NCBI GenBank assembly: GCA_937969495.1
Contig: CALBVY010000029.1
Coordinates: 1-46,446, forward strand
Reading direction: 5' to 3'
Length of the DNA stretch: 46,446 nt
Source of the DNA: an uncultured Verrucomicrobiales bacterium
GTDB lineage: Bacteria; Verrucomicrobiota; Verrucomicrobiia; Verrucomicrobiales; Akkermansiaceae
Below are positions 18,098 to 26,549 of this stretch, one piece after another; within the stretch, counting starts at the first letter, position 1, and every line of letters starts with the position of its first letter. The notes under the pieces were generated by a model, which did not search any database, was not told the DNA's origin, and saw only the letters and a list, made by a program, of their open reading frames with translations. The position numbers and the translations under genes were made by a program.

Positions 18098-18973
18098 ATG
18101 GAACGCATCGAAGTTTTAAAAACATACAAACTCTATATCGGCGGTAAATTCCCTCGTACCGAATCTGGACGCTACTACCAGCCAGCTGGTAAAAATGGTA
18201 AAAAACTAGGTAACATCTGCCAGAGCTCGCGCAAGGATTTGAGAAATTCCGTGGTCGCCGCACGCACTGCACTCGCTAGCTGGGCGCCACGTGATCCTTT
18301 TAACCGTAGCCAGATCCTCTACCGCATCGCAGAAATGTTAGAAGGTCGTAGTGCTCAGTTTGTAGACGAACTTAAACAGCAAGGCTCCACACCTACCGCC
18401 GCCCGCAAAGAGGTGGCAGCCAGCATTGATCGCTGTATTTATTACGCCGGTTGGTGTGATAAATACCAGCAGACATTCTCCTCGGTAAACCCTGTAGCGA
18501 GTGCGCACTTTAATTTTTCAGTGTATGAGCCCATGGGCGTCATCACAGCCATTGCACCCGAGCAATCTTCTCTGCTCGGCTTACTCGGCACCGTGTTACC
18601 AATTATCACTGGAGGTAACAGCTGCATTGTTATCGCATCAGAAACCAAGCCACTATGCGCCATCACTCTAGCAGAAGCATTAGCCACCTCTGACCTCCCC
18701 GGCGGCGTTATCAATATCCTAACAGGTGTTCGCGCCGAGCTACTACCCATCATTGGTAGCCATATGGATATTAATGCCGTAGTGGCATCTGATCTTACCG
18801 ATACAGAGAAATCTAACCTCCGCGCAGAAGCCACGAGCAACCTCAAACGCACCATCTTCTGCAAGCAAGATCCAGCCAAGACCGAGTCCCCATACCCCAT
18901 CCTTGCTACACAAGAAATTAAAACCACCTGGCACCCGGTAGAATCAAGCATCACAGGAGGAAGTGCCTATTAA
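18098..18973 (+). CDS. Short ALDH homologue without catalytic residues (ALDH16 C-terminal-domain-like)
   Basis: A 291-residue protein homologous to the cofactor-binding part of aldehyde dehydrogenases. Conserved style is visible in YKLYIGGKFPRTESG near the start, the SSRKDLRNSVVAAR block and PGGVINILTG. It ends before the region that would carry the nucleophile cysteine, and the ELGGK-type Glu block is also missing, so it should have no dehydrogenase activity of its own. The length and missing region match the second domain of ALDH16. The total with the upstream gene, 778 residues, is close to fused ALDH16 enzymes. It is probably a structural partner of the upstream ALDH. A decayed duplicate is less likely, because the frame is open throughout and the residues look conserved. 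Confidence 0.85.
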   Translation: MERIEVLKTYKLYIGGKFPRTESGRYYQPAGKNGKKLGNICQSSRKDLRNSVVAARTALASWAPRDPFNRSQILYRIAEMLEGRSAQFVDELKQQGSTPTAARKEVAASIDRCIYYAGWCDKYQQTFSSVNPVASAHFNFSVYEPMGVITAIAPEQSSLLGLLGTVLPIITGGNSCIVIASETKPLCAITLAEALATSDLPGGVINILTGVRAELLPIIGSHMDINAVVASDLTDTEKSNLRAEATSNLKRTIFCKQDPAKTESPYPILATQEIKTTWHPVESSITGGSAY

Positions 18974-19098
18974 CCGCCACTCCCTCTGATCACCTGATGT
19001 CATGGAGCTAAAAAATACCAATATGATACCATTGTTTATTTCCATAAATCAGTGGTAACAGTTGAATATAGCAAGACACTTATGCTAGCATCATTCGC

Positions 19099-20040
19099 AT
19101 GAGCAACATTTTCTCTGGGACAATTCCTGCACTGATGACCCCTTGCAACGCCAAAGGGGAGCCTGACTTTGACGCCTTGGTTGCCACCGGGCTAAAACTG
19201 ATCGATGACGGTATGTCATCCGTAGTTTACTGTGGTTCTATGGGCGATTGGCCTCTACTCACAGATGCAGAGCGCCAAACAGGCGTAAAAGCCCTCGTGG
19301 ACGCTGGCATCAAAGTAATCGTAGGCACAGGCGCTCAGAATACCAAGATCGCCGTTGAACATGCTGCACACGCCCGCGAGGTAGGAGCACATGGCCTCAT
19401 GGTCATCCCCAGAGTGCTCTCACGTGGCCTTTCACCCGCAGCACAATACAATCACTTTACCGCCATCCTAGAAGCTGGAGGACCCGATCTTCCAGCAGTG
19501 ATTTATAACTCTCCTTACTACGGCTTTGCCACCAAGGCAGATCTCTTTTTCAAACTTCATAATCAATACCCTCAACTCGTTGGCTTCAAGGAATTTGGTG
19601 GTGCTGATGATCTCAGCTATGCCGCTGAAAATATCACCACTGGCAATGATCAACTTACCCTCATGGTAGGGGTAGATACCCAGGCTTATCATGGCTTTGT
19701 TAACTGTGGCGCCAAAGGAGCAATCACAGGTGTAGGTAATGCCCTCTGCAAGGAAGTACTGCATATGGTCAGCCTCTGCGAGCGCGCAGCTACTGGCGAT
19801 TCACAAGCACGTGAATACGCACTCCAGCTCAGTGAGGCCATGAACGTCCTCTCCACTTTTGATGAAGGCCCTGATCTCGTTCTCTACTACAAGCACCTCA
19901 TGGTGCTAGAAGGACACAGCGCCTATAAATACCAGATCTATCAAGACGATGCCTTAACTCCAGCTCAAAAAGCACACCTTGAGTCCCAACACAGCCTATT
20001 CCGTAACTGGTGGGAATCTTGGGAAGGTAAGAGCTTCTAA
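19099..20040 (+). CDS. DapA-family lyase, probable 1-pyrroline-4-hydroxy-2-carboxylate deaminase
   Basis: A 313-residue class I aldolase of the dihydrodipicolinate synthase family. The Schiff-base lysine is K164 in VGFKEFGG and the catalytic tyrosine is Y136 in VIYNSPYYG. The family includes many aldolases and dehydratases. Context decides here: the hydroxyproline epimerase, D-hydroxyproline dehydrogenase and alpha-ketoglutarate semialdehyde dehydrogenase genes are next to it. The deaminase/dehydratase step (HypD/LhpC type) converts 1-pyrroline-4-hydroxy-2-carboxylate to alpha-ketoglutarate semialdehyde plus ammonia. Transcription is convergent with the dehydrogenase gene, with a strong hairpin between. 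It has its own 125-bp upstream region. True DapA for lysine synthesis is a less likely alternative. Confidence 0.85.
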   Translation: MSNIFSGTIPALMTPCNAKGEPDFDALVATGLKLIDDGMSSVVYCGSMGDWPLLTDAERQTGVKALVDAGIKVIVGTGAQNTKIAVEHAAHAREVGAHGLMVIPRVLSRGLSPAAQYNHFTAILEAGGPDLPAVIYNSPYYGFATKADLFFKLHNQYPQLVGFKEFGGADDLSYAAENITTGNDQLTLMVGVDTQAYHGFVNCGAKGAITGVGNALCKEVLHMVSLCERAATGDSQAREYALQLSEAMNVLSTFDEGPDLVLYYKHLMVLEGHSAYKYQIYQDDALTPAQKAHLESQHSLFRNWWESWEGKSF

Positions 20041-20069
20041 GCTCTACTAGCTACCTCCATCCTATCTAT

Positions 20070-20108
20070 CCACCTAGCTAGAATATCATCTAGCTAGGTG
20101 GTATGTTT
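20070..20108. terminator. Intrinsic terminator between convergent genes
   Basis: A perfect 13-bp stem (CCACCTAGCTAGA at 20070-20082 with its complement at 20089-20101) encloses a 6-base loop and is followed by TATGTTTTT. It lies 30 bp after the DapA-family gene and 26 bp before the end of the convergent dehydrogenase gene. It should terminate plus-strand transcription. It may also act on the opposite strand, although there the T-run is poor. Confidence 0.85.
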
Positions 20109-20133
20109 TTAGGGTTCTGCTTAGTGAGCTAGC

Positions 20134-21693
20134 CTAGACCTCGCTACGCTTGATCGCTAATGGATTACCATCTTTTAGTTCATCCGGTAACAATGCCTGA
20201 GGGCAATCCTGCCAACACACGGCACGAGTGAAACGATAGATCGCCATTGAACCCACTGAAGTGCTACGCCCATCTGAAGTGGCTGGAAATGGTCCACCAT
20301 GCACCATACTTGAACAGACCTCAACACCTGTGGGGAAACCATTAAAGACAAGGCGGCCTGCGCGATCTTCCATCACACTGACAAGTTCTCCCTGAGTAGC
20401 CAATTCTGCATCTGTCCCGTGCACACTAGCGGTGAGCTGCCCCTCCAAAGATTGCATCGCGGTTAATAAATCTGCTTCGTCGTTATAAGTAACAATAATA
20501 CTCGCAGGGCCAAAGACCTCGTCAGTCAGTGCCTCAGAACTTAAAAATGTCTTAATATCCGTCTGGAACAGGGCTGCTACAGCTTGGTTTGCACCATCAC
20601 CGGCATCCGCTTTAGCCAGCCTTACTACCCCAGCATGACTTTCTAGAGCATCTAGCCCACTACAATAGGCATCACAGATACCACTGTTAAGCATCGCTGA
20701 GCTAGCACTGGTAGCAACGAGCTTGGCAGTCTCCGTAGCAAGCACCTCTGCATGATCTTCATGGATAAAAATCAACCCTGGATTCGTGCAGAACTGCCCC
20801 ACTCCGAGAGTCATCGATCCATGAAGACCTTGGGCAATTTGCGCCCCGCGTTCTGCCGCAGCACCTGGGAGAATCACCACAGGATTAATCGCACTCATCT
20901 CGGCATACACTGGGATAGGCTCAGCGCGAGCAGCGGCAAGATCCATCAAGGCACGCCCACCTGCATAAGAACCAGTAAAACCTACAGCTTTAATAACAGG
21001 GTGCTGCACCAGGGCCTGACCAATGGTGCGCCCACCTCCGTAAAGTAAAGAAAACACCCCCTCTGGCAGACCACAGCTAGCTACAGCCTGCTGCACAGCG
21101 AGGCCTACGATTTCCGCAGTACCACTGTGCGATGAATGCGCCTTAACAATGACTGGGCAACCAGCAGCTAGAGCAGATGCCGTATCACCACCAGCAGTAG
21201 AAAATGCTAATGGAAAATTAGATGCCGCAAATACCGCAACAGGCCCAAGGGCACGTAACATACTGCGCGTATCCACCTTAGGAAGTGGCTGGCGTTCTGG
21301 CTGGGCAAAATCAATACGAGCATCAACCCACGAACCCTCTTCTAATAATCCTGCAAAAAGCCGCAGCTGCCCACATGTGCGCCCAGCTTCACCACGGACG
21401 CGCATTTCCGGCAAGCCTGTTTCCAAAGGCATACGTGCCACGAGCTCTTCGATGACTGCTTCGATATTATCAGCAATCGTCCGCAAAAATACCGCCTTAT
21501 CCGCACCACTGGTATGGCGATACGTTTTAAAGGCTTCAGCGGCTAGACTAACTGCTTGCTGCATTTCTGCCTCAGTAGCCGTGATATAGCTTGGATCGAT
21601 TGTTTGATTCGTAGCAGGATTAATGCTCTGCCCCATAGCTTCGCTGCCTTGGCCGCGGTTAGATCCGATGATTGATGTTCCTTGAAGTTTCAT
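20134..21693 (-). CDS. Alpha-ketoglutarate semialdehyde (2,5-dioxovalerate) dehydrogenase
   Basis: A 519-residue aldehyde dehydrogenase of the KGSADH type, which oxidises alpha-ketoglutarate semialdehyde to alpha-ketoglutarate with NAD(P)+. The nucleophile is C302 in GQFCTNPG and the general base is E265 in AEMSAINPV, both in the form typical of this subgroup. FAASNFPLAFSTAGGDTASA and KAHSSHSGT are the cofactor region. It is the last step of hydroxyproline degradation. It follows the epimerase gene on the same strand with 32 bp between, so the two are probably co-transcribed. The ATG at 21693 lacks a Shine-Dalgarno motif. Sugar-acid pathways use the same enzyme, but the neighbours favour hydroxyproline. 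Confidence 0.92.
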   Translation of the reverse strand: MKLQGTSIIGSNRGQGSEAMGQSINPATNQTIDPSYITATEAEMQQAVSLAAEAFKTYRHTSGADKAVFLRTIADNIEAVIEELVARMPLETGLPEMRVRGEAGRTCGQLRLFAGLLEEGSWVDARIDFAQPERQPLPKVDTRSMLRALGPVAVFAASNFPLAFSTAGGDTASALAAGCPVIVKAHSSHSGTAEIVGLAVQQAVASCGLPEGVFSLLYGGGRTIGQALVQHPVIKAVGFTGSYAGGRALMDLAAARAEPIPVYAEMSAINPVVILPGAAAERGAQIAQGLHGSMTLGVGQFCTNPGLIFIHEDHAEVLATETAKLVATSASSAMLNSGICDAYCSGLDALESHAGVVRLAKADAGDGANQAVAALFQTDIKTFLSSEALTDEVFGPASIIVTYNDEADLLTAMQSLEGQLTASVHGTDAELATQGELVSVMEDRAGRLVFNGFPTGVEVCSSMVHGGPFPATSDGRSTSVGSMAIYRFTRAVCWQDCPQALLPDELKDGNPLAIKRSEV

Positions 21694-21725
21694 GTTGTTA
21701 GTAGTCTTAGAATAAAATAAATGAA

Positions 21726-22721
21726 TTAATGCTGAGAGAATGATGCGGAGGAGATGCCGTGACGAAATGGATCATCGTCTTGAATGATAAGCGTTGTTTC
21801 ACCATTGACGTAAGCACTGCTAGTAATGATAGGGGTAATACGACCATTATCAAGTGGTTCTAATTGGCATTCAAAGACCGTATTCAAAACACTCGCTTGC
21901 CGCCAAACTTGCCCAGACTCTAGCTCGCCATCAGCGTAAAGACAAGCCAGCTTTGCACTCGTTCCAGTGCCGCAAGGAGATCGATCATACTCCATCCCCG
22001 GGCAGAGAACAAAGCTACGGCTATCTGAAACACCTTCTGTAGGCTGATCAAAAATCTCTATATGATCAACCTTACCACCATCATCCCCCGTGATATTCTG
22101 ATCCGCAAGCGCCTGAGAGATGGCAGCACCATAGTCCGTAAGCGCTCTAATATTTTCGTATCTCACCGTAGGAGCATCAGCTGAATCAGACACCTTGGTA
22201 AGAAAAAACCAATTCCCCCCCCACGCAATATCTCCCGTCACTTGGCCATAGCCAGGAACAACCAGCTCAACGCCTTTCCGGTATCTATAGCTGGGCACAT
22301 TGGTCACAGTCACACGGCCTTTTTCACATATTTCAACACCCACTACTCCTGCTATGGTTTCAATACGGTGTTTACCGTGCTGAATTTTCCCCATGTGCAA
22401 AAGGGTAACCGCAAGACCAATCGTTCCATGGATACAGCTATGCAGATACCCTACATTATTAAAAAAAATCACCCCAGCTACACAATCTGGATCACTTGGC
22501 TGACAAAGAAGCGCGCCAACCATCGCTTCATGTCCACGAGGTTCATTGACACAGGATTTACGAATCCAATCATACTTACCAGCAAGCAAGTCTCTTCTCT
22601 GAGCCATTGATTCCACATTGATCCCTGTAACCTCCTCTGGCCCATCGATCACAACTCGTGTAGGCTCACCACCTGTGTGAGAGTCTATAATTGAAAGATG
22701 CATATATCGAAAATTATTCAT
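21726..22721 (-). CDS. 4-hydroxyproline 2-epimerase (proline racemase family)
   Basis: A 331-residue cofactor-independent epimerase converting trans-4-hydroxy-L-proline to cis-4-hydroxy-D-proline. The two catalytic cysteines are present: C96 in HSCIHGTIG and C250 in DRSPCGTGTSA. Both being cysteine argues for epimerase and against the Thr/Cys dehydratase class. The first motif reads CIH where the family usually has CGH, a small oddity. PRGHEAMVGALL near residue 61 is also typical. The start at 22721 has AGAGGA 7 bases upstream, one of the very few clear ribosome-binding sites in this window. The promoter is in the 94-bp region shared with the divergent AraC-type gene. Confidence 0.92.
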   Translation of the reverse strand: MNNFRYMHLSIIDSHTGGEPTRVVIDGPEEVTGINVESMAQRRDLLAGKYDWIRKSCVNEPRGHEAMVGALLCQPSDPDCVAGVIFFNNVGYLHSCIHGTIGLAVTLLHMGKIQHGKHRIETIAGVVGVEICEKGRVTVTNVPSYRYRKGVELVVPGYGQVTGDIAWGGNWFFLTKVSDSADAPTVRYENIRALTDYGAAISQALADQNITGDDGGKVDHIEIFDQPTEGVSDSRSFVLCPGMEYDRSPCGTGTSAKLACLYADGELESGQVWRQASVLNTVFECQLEPLDNGRITPIITSSAYVNGETTLIIQDDDPFRHGISSASFSQH

Positions 22722-22740
22722 TCGTAATCCTCTAATTAGA

Positions 22741-22771
22741 CTTGTAAGATTATCACAGTGGTCTTGTATGA
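22741..22771. promoter_or_regulatory. Candidate AraC-type operator: direct repeats CTTGTAAGA / CTTGTATGA
   Basis: Two 9-base direct repeats, 22741-22749 and 22763-22771, match at 8 of 9 positions and start 22 bp apart, about two helical turns. AraC-family proteins often bind such tandem half-sites. They lie between the divergent epimerase and PAS-AraC genes, so one site could serve both. The repeat was not seen upstream of the other pathway genes, and only a CAGTGGT 7-mer is shared with the region before the DapA-family gene (19050-19056). Confidence 0.4.
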
Positions 22772-22815
22772 ATTTCTAGGTGCGCCCCTTCAATTTGTAT
22801 ACCTTCCAGCTATCC

Positions 22816-23568
22816 ATGCACACTACAAAAGATATTCGCAAAGCCTTTTTTGAGCGACTTGATCGACCTTTGGTGAACGAAAGGTTATTTGATCACGTAC
22901 CGGATATTACCTTCTTCATCAAAGATCATTTAGGCCGCTATGTAGCAGTCAATGAAACGCTCGTAAAACGCTGTAATGCCAATACCAAAGAGGATTTAAT
23001 CGGTAAAACAGCAGATGAAGTATTCCCGCCGCCTCTAGGATTCTCTTTTGCAGATCAGGATCAAAAAGTTCTTAAATCAGCATTAAGTATCCACGGACAG
23101 CTGGAGCTACATCTTTACCCTGGAGGACGTCAAGGATGGTGCCTAACTTATAAGGAACCGATCTTCGACCAAAACCAATTTATCATCGGAGTATCCGGCA
23201 TTTCACGCGATCTCCACTCGTCTGCAGATAGCACCGCAGATCTCGCCGTGATCTCGGAGGTCTTAAGCCACATCCGGAAAAATATCGATAAACAACTCCG
23301 CCTACCAGATCTCGCAGAAATGGCAAACCTCTCTGTCTATCAGCTCGATCAGCGCCTAAGGTCACTTTATCACATGTCGGCAGGGCAATGTATTACCCAT
23401 GCAAGAATTGATGCTGCATGCCATATGCTAACAACAACCGCAAAAACCATCTCCAACATTGCTTTGGATTGCGGTTATTCAGATCAGTCTGCGTTTACCC
23501 GGCAGTTCAAGCAAACCGCAGGTATTACCCCAAAGGCATACCGAGACCGCGGCCAGAGACCTAATTAA
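22816..23568 (+). CDS. AraC-family transcriptional regulator with N-terminal PAS domain
   Basis: A 250-residue regulator. The N-terminal part (about residues 20-125) is a PAS fold, recognisable from DHVPDITFFIKDHLGRYVAVN near the start and GVSGISRDLH at its end. The C-terminal part (about 155-247) is an AraC/XylS double helix-turn-helix, with LPDLAEMANLSVYQLDQRLR, IALDCGYSDQSAFTRQFK and GITPKAYR. It lies among hydroxyproline genes and divergent from the epimerase. Pseudomonas LhpR, also AraC type, controls the same pathway, so control of this cluster is the natural inference. The ATG at 22816 is preferred over an in-frame GTG at 22780. Its 3' end overlaps the convergent dehydrogenase gene by 8 bp. 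Confidence 0.92.
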   Translation: MHTTKDIRKAFFERLDRPLVNERLFDHVPDITFFIKDHLGRYVAVNETLVKRCNANTKEDLIGKTADEVFPPPLGFSFADQDQKVLKSALSIHGQLELHLYPGGRQGWCLTYKEPIFDQNQFIIGVSGISRDLHSSADSTADLAVISEVLSHIRKNIDKQLRLPDLAEMANLSVYQLDQRLRSLYHMSAGQCITHARIDAACHMLTTTAKTISNIALDCGYSDQSAFTRQFKQTAGITPKAYRDRGQRPN

Positions 23569-24814
23569 ACCGTAGCGGATCTAGCTTCCTGATATCCATA
23601 CACGGAGCCTCATCAGTGATCATCTGACTAATGAGGCGCCCAGTGACAGGCCCCATACTAAAGCCCATCATGGCGTGCCCACTTGCTGTTGTTAGGTTTT
23701 TATAGCCATGAACACGGCCAATGTATGGTAGTCCATCTGGCGAACATGGACGTAAGCCAGACCATGGCTCTACCCCCTCAAAGTCCACTGGCTGATAAGC
23801 AGGGAAATAATCACTTACCGAGCTGATAATCCCATTCACACGGCGAGGGTTTACAGAGAGATCATTACCACAAATTTCCATCGTCCCACCAAAGCGCAGC
23901 TTATCTCCCATAGGTGTCACCGCTACCTTCGCTTCACATAAAATAGAACACAGCTCAGGCTGTTCACGCGGATTGCTCAGCGTGATAGAATAACCTTTAC
24001 CTGCCTGCATCGGCATCCGGTGACCTAACGATTTCATCAACTCTCCAGACCATGCCCCACAAGCAAGCACAACCTCAAGCCCAGGTGGAGTCTCCACTCC
24101 ATCTAGTGAAACCACTCCCTCACCCCGGTGACTTAGCCCTTTGACCTCCACATCCTCGACAAACTCAGCCCCCATCTCCACCAAGCGAGCACGTAACCCA
24201 TTCACAAATGCAGCAGGATCCATGTGGCAATCATTTTTAAACCACACCCCCCCTTTAACATTCATCTGAATACCACCATCCAGCTCTCGGAGCCGAGCAG
24301 GATCACACACCTCCGCAGTCACACCCAGCCGGCATGCTAGCTCTGCAACTTCCGCCTCTTCATCCAGACCTTTGTTTGTTTTACAAAGCATAAGCAGCCC
24401 TTTTTCCGTAAGCTCACTCCCCGCTTCTTGAGCCATTTCTTTAAAAATCCGACGGCTTTCTAAATTAAGATCACGCAATAACTCCAAACTGGCTTCCACA
24501 TGCCTTGATGTGGCATGCTTCGCAAATAGCTTAACCCAACGGATGAGATCTCCATTAACTCTTGGACGAATGTAAAAGGGGCCCTCTGGATTTGCTAACC
24601 ACTTTAAACCTTGGGAAATAACACCCGGCGCAGCTAGAGGAATAAAATGACTGGGCACCACCATCCCTGCATTCCCATATGAGCAACCAGCCCTCGAAGC
24701 CCCATCACGATCAATCACCGTCACGGGTCTCCCTGCTTTTAAAAGATGCCATGCAGTGCATAGGCCAATCACGCCAGCACCGATCACAATCACTCTATTT
24801 TCATCGTAACTCAT
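23561..24814 (-). CDS. FAD-dependent D-amino-acid dehydrogenase, probable D-hydroxyproline dehydrogenase
   Basis: A 417-residue flavoprotein of the DAO/DadA family with the dinucleotide-binding motif GAGVIG at residues 12-17 and the second nucleotide contact VIDRDGASRAGCSYGNAG. The C-terminal block EPWSGLRPCSPDGLPYIG and TTASGHAMMGFSMGP are family signatures. In this cluster the likely substrate is cis-4-hydroxy-D-proline from the epimerase, oxidised to 1-pyrroline-4-hydroxy-2-carboxylate with electrons passed to the respiratory chain (HypO/LhpB role). General D-amino-acid oxidation (DadA) remains possible. The start at 24814 has no Shine-Dalgarno motif. It is convergent with and overlaps the regulator gene by 8 bp. 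Confidence 0.9.
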   Translation of the reverse strand: MSYDENRVIVIGAGVIGLCTAWHLLKAGRPVTVIDRDGASRAGCSYGNAGMVVPSHFIPLAAPGVISQGLKWLANPEGPFYIRPRVNGDLIRWVKLFAKHATSRHVEASLELLRDLNLESRRIFKEMAQEAGSELTEKGLLMLCKTNKGLDEEAEVAELACRLGVTAEVCDPARLRELDGGIQMNVKGGVWFKNDCHMDPAAFVNGLRARLVEMGAEFVEDVEVKGLSHRGEGVVSLDGVETPPGLEVVLACGAWSGELMKSLGHRMPMQAGKGYSITLSNPREQPELCSILCEAKVAVTPMGDKLRFGGTMEICGNDLSVNPRRVNGIISSVSDYFPAYQPVDFEGVEPWSGLRPCSPDGLPYIGRVHGYKNLTTASGHAMMGFSMGPVTGRLISQMITDEAPCMDIRKLDPLRFN

Positions 24815-24933
24815 TTATCTTACTTTACCAGTAGAGTCTAGGTCTCATCTGAAGCTTCCACCTACCTATTGGCACAGATAATGCCATTAGGAATGGCCCT
24901 CAGCACCTAAAATCTACCCGATCCAAACCTATA

Positions 24934-26286
24934 CTATTTATTAGGAGGCAGGACTAACAAAGCATTCGACATACAGAATGCATTTGCAACTGGCATTCGT
25001 TTCTTGGCATGCCCTGCACCCCAAGAATCCGTATAAATGACTTCCTTGGTCTTTTTATTATAACCAATGATAAGTCTCATATGACCGCCAAACATTTGCG
25101 GCAGCTTACCTTCCTTAAACATACCTAACTGGAGACACCAGCCAATCGGAATACCCTGATCGATGTATTCCTCTATCTTACTCACAAAACGTGTATAGCT
25201 GGACTTAGCCGTCATCACCTCTCGATAGATTTCTGGATCACACTGACTAATAAACTTCGACAGCTTAAAGCCTCTAGCTTTCAAGGCATCTGAAAAAGTT
25301 TGCTTATTTTTTTTCTTGGCGAGCTTATCGTATTTCTTGATGTCACGAGCAAACTCCTTGAGCCCTAGTTCATAGTTCCTAATGAGGCGCATGTACTCTT
25401 GGTCTGAGCTATTTTTATCAGGCATTTTATCAGCCAGTCCTTTGGGATATTCATAAAGGACTAACACCCGAGAACGCACATGACGAGTCACCTTTTTCAG
25501 AGCAGATACCATCTCACCAAGTGAAGTACCTTGACGAGATTTCGTACCAGCAATCTGCGCTAACATATGCTGATCCGTATCAAGTCCATAATACTGATAT
25601 ACTCGCGCAGCAGAAGCCACAGCACAATAGCCCTTTTTCCCTTGGTCAATCATCGGTATATTTTCAATATAAACATCACCACTATCACGGTCTTTCACTA
25701 GATTGCTGCGGAGTGAACTACGATTCGCAATCCCCCCTGAACGTGCATTCTGTGCCTTTATCCTGATACGAAGAAACTCAGGCTTTACCCCCTTAGCACT
25801 CGTGCTTCGCTCAACGAGAATAGCACTATTTTCCCACATCCACAGCATTCTGGTGAGCTCTACGGTTTTTTTGCCACTCATATCCCTAGGTTTTTGGCCC
25901 GTAACTTCAGTGATCTTTGCTACCGCATAATCATAGCGCGCCATCAGATTTTTCAACTTGATCTCACCGTTATCACCACGATTGTAGAGCGATATATTAA
26001 CATCAGAGATTAGGTCTTTATTAGACCGTAACACTACCTCACCAGCTTGTTTCCCAAAGAAAGTAAAATTTTTCCCCTCTGCTCTTACCGCCTTTTTGGC
26101 GCTCGACATGTATTTAAATCCGTTGAGGTGATGATGTTTGGCAAAACTCTCCAACTTTGTCTCCCAAAGCTTTTGGTTAAGTAGAATATCTTCCACCTGC
26201 ATCGGCTTTGGCGGCTTGGCCCGAGCGGCCTGGATCGTACCACACAAAATAACAGCCAAAATAGGAATAAAGATTTTTTTCACCAT
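24934..26286 (-). CDS. Secreted C39-like papain-fold cysteine peptidase
   Basis: A 450-residue protein with a Sec signal peptide (residues 1-23, ending ARA). An N-terminal region of about 180 residues is unassigned. A C39-like papain-fold domain starts at MIDQGKKGYCAVAS: Q215 for the oxyanion hole and C221 as nucleophile. The partners are H402 in GGHMRLIIGY and D420 in YTDSWG, so the triad is complete. An insertion of about 110 charged residues (280-380) lies inside the peptidase domain. C39 domains usually cleave double-glycine leaders inside ABC exporters; this one is free-standing and exported, so its substrate is probably an extracytoplasmic protein or peptide. It is monocistronic, 119 bp from the dehydrogenase gene. 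Confidence 0.82.
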   Translation of the reverse strand: MVKKIFIPILAVILCGTIQAARAKPPKPMQVEDILLNQKLWETKLESFAKHHHLNGFKYMSSAKKAVRAEGKNFTFFGKQAGEVVLRSNKDLISDVNISLYNRGDNGEIKLKNLMARYDYAVAKITEVTGQKPRDMSGKKTVELTRMLWMWENSAILVERSTSAKGVKPEFLRIRIKAQNARSGGIANRSSLRSNLVKDRDSGDVYIENIPMIDQGKKGYCAVASAARVYQYYGLDTDQHMLAQIAGTKSRQGTSLGEMVSALKKVTRHVRSRVLVLYEYPKGLADKMPDKNSSDQEYMRLIRNYELGLKEFARDIKKYDKLAKKKNKQTFSDALKARGFKLSKFISQCDPEIYREVMTAKSSYTRFVSKIEEYIDQGIPIGWCLQLGMFKEGKLPQMFGGHMRLIIGYNKKTKEVIYTDSWGAGHAKKRMPVANAFCMSNALLVLPPNK

Positions 26287-26549
26287 GAAATTAATGAGTT
26301 AGATATTTTTGCAACCGAATTACAAACAACATGTCCTAAAACAAATCTTTTTCCAAAGACAAAAATGATGAGTTCTGCTCCTCATTTAAGAAATTCTATC
26401 CACATGTGCTAGAAGCGCGCATTATCCATTCTGCAGCATCAGCCGTAGCAGCATTCACACATAAAACAACAAGTCCAAAACAGAAATAGACGATGTTCTA
26501 GTACAGCTCGCGCTTGCAGAAAGAGCTGTCACCATGTATGTGCCATGGC

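Noticed and set aside
18442-18954. Open frame of 170 codons antisense to the short ALDH gene
   Set aside because: It lies wholly inside a gene with clear ALDH homology, and its product looks like the reverse of that gene with no motif of its own.
15683-18973. Bacterial microcompartment locus (DeoC plus aldehyde dehydrogenases)
   Set aside because: No shell-protein gene or encapsulation peptide was seen, and the ALDH pair fits ALDH16 better than the acylating enzymes of microcompartments.
18098-18973. Pseudogene (truncated ALDH)
   Set aside because: The frame is intact, the spacing is operon-like, and the truncation matches the known second domain of ALDH16.
21149-21589. Open frame of 146 codons antisense to the semialdehyde dehydrogenase
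   Set aside because: A low-complexity product rich in Ala, Ser and Arg, opposite a well-supported gene; a typical shadow frame.
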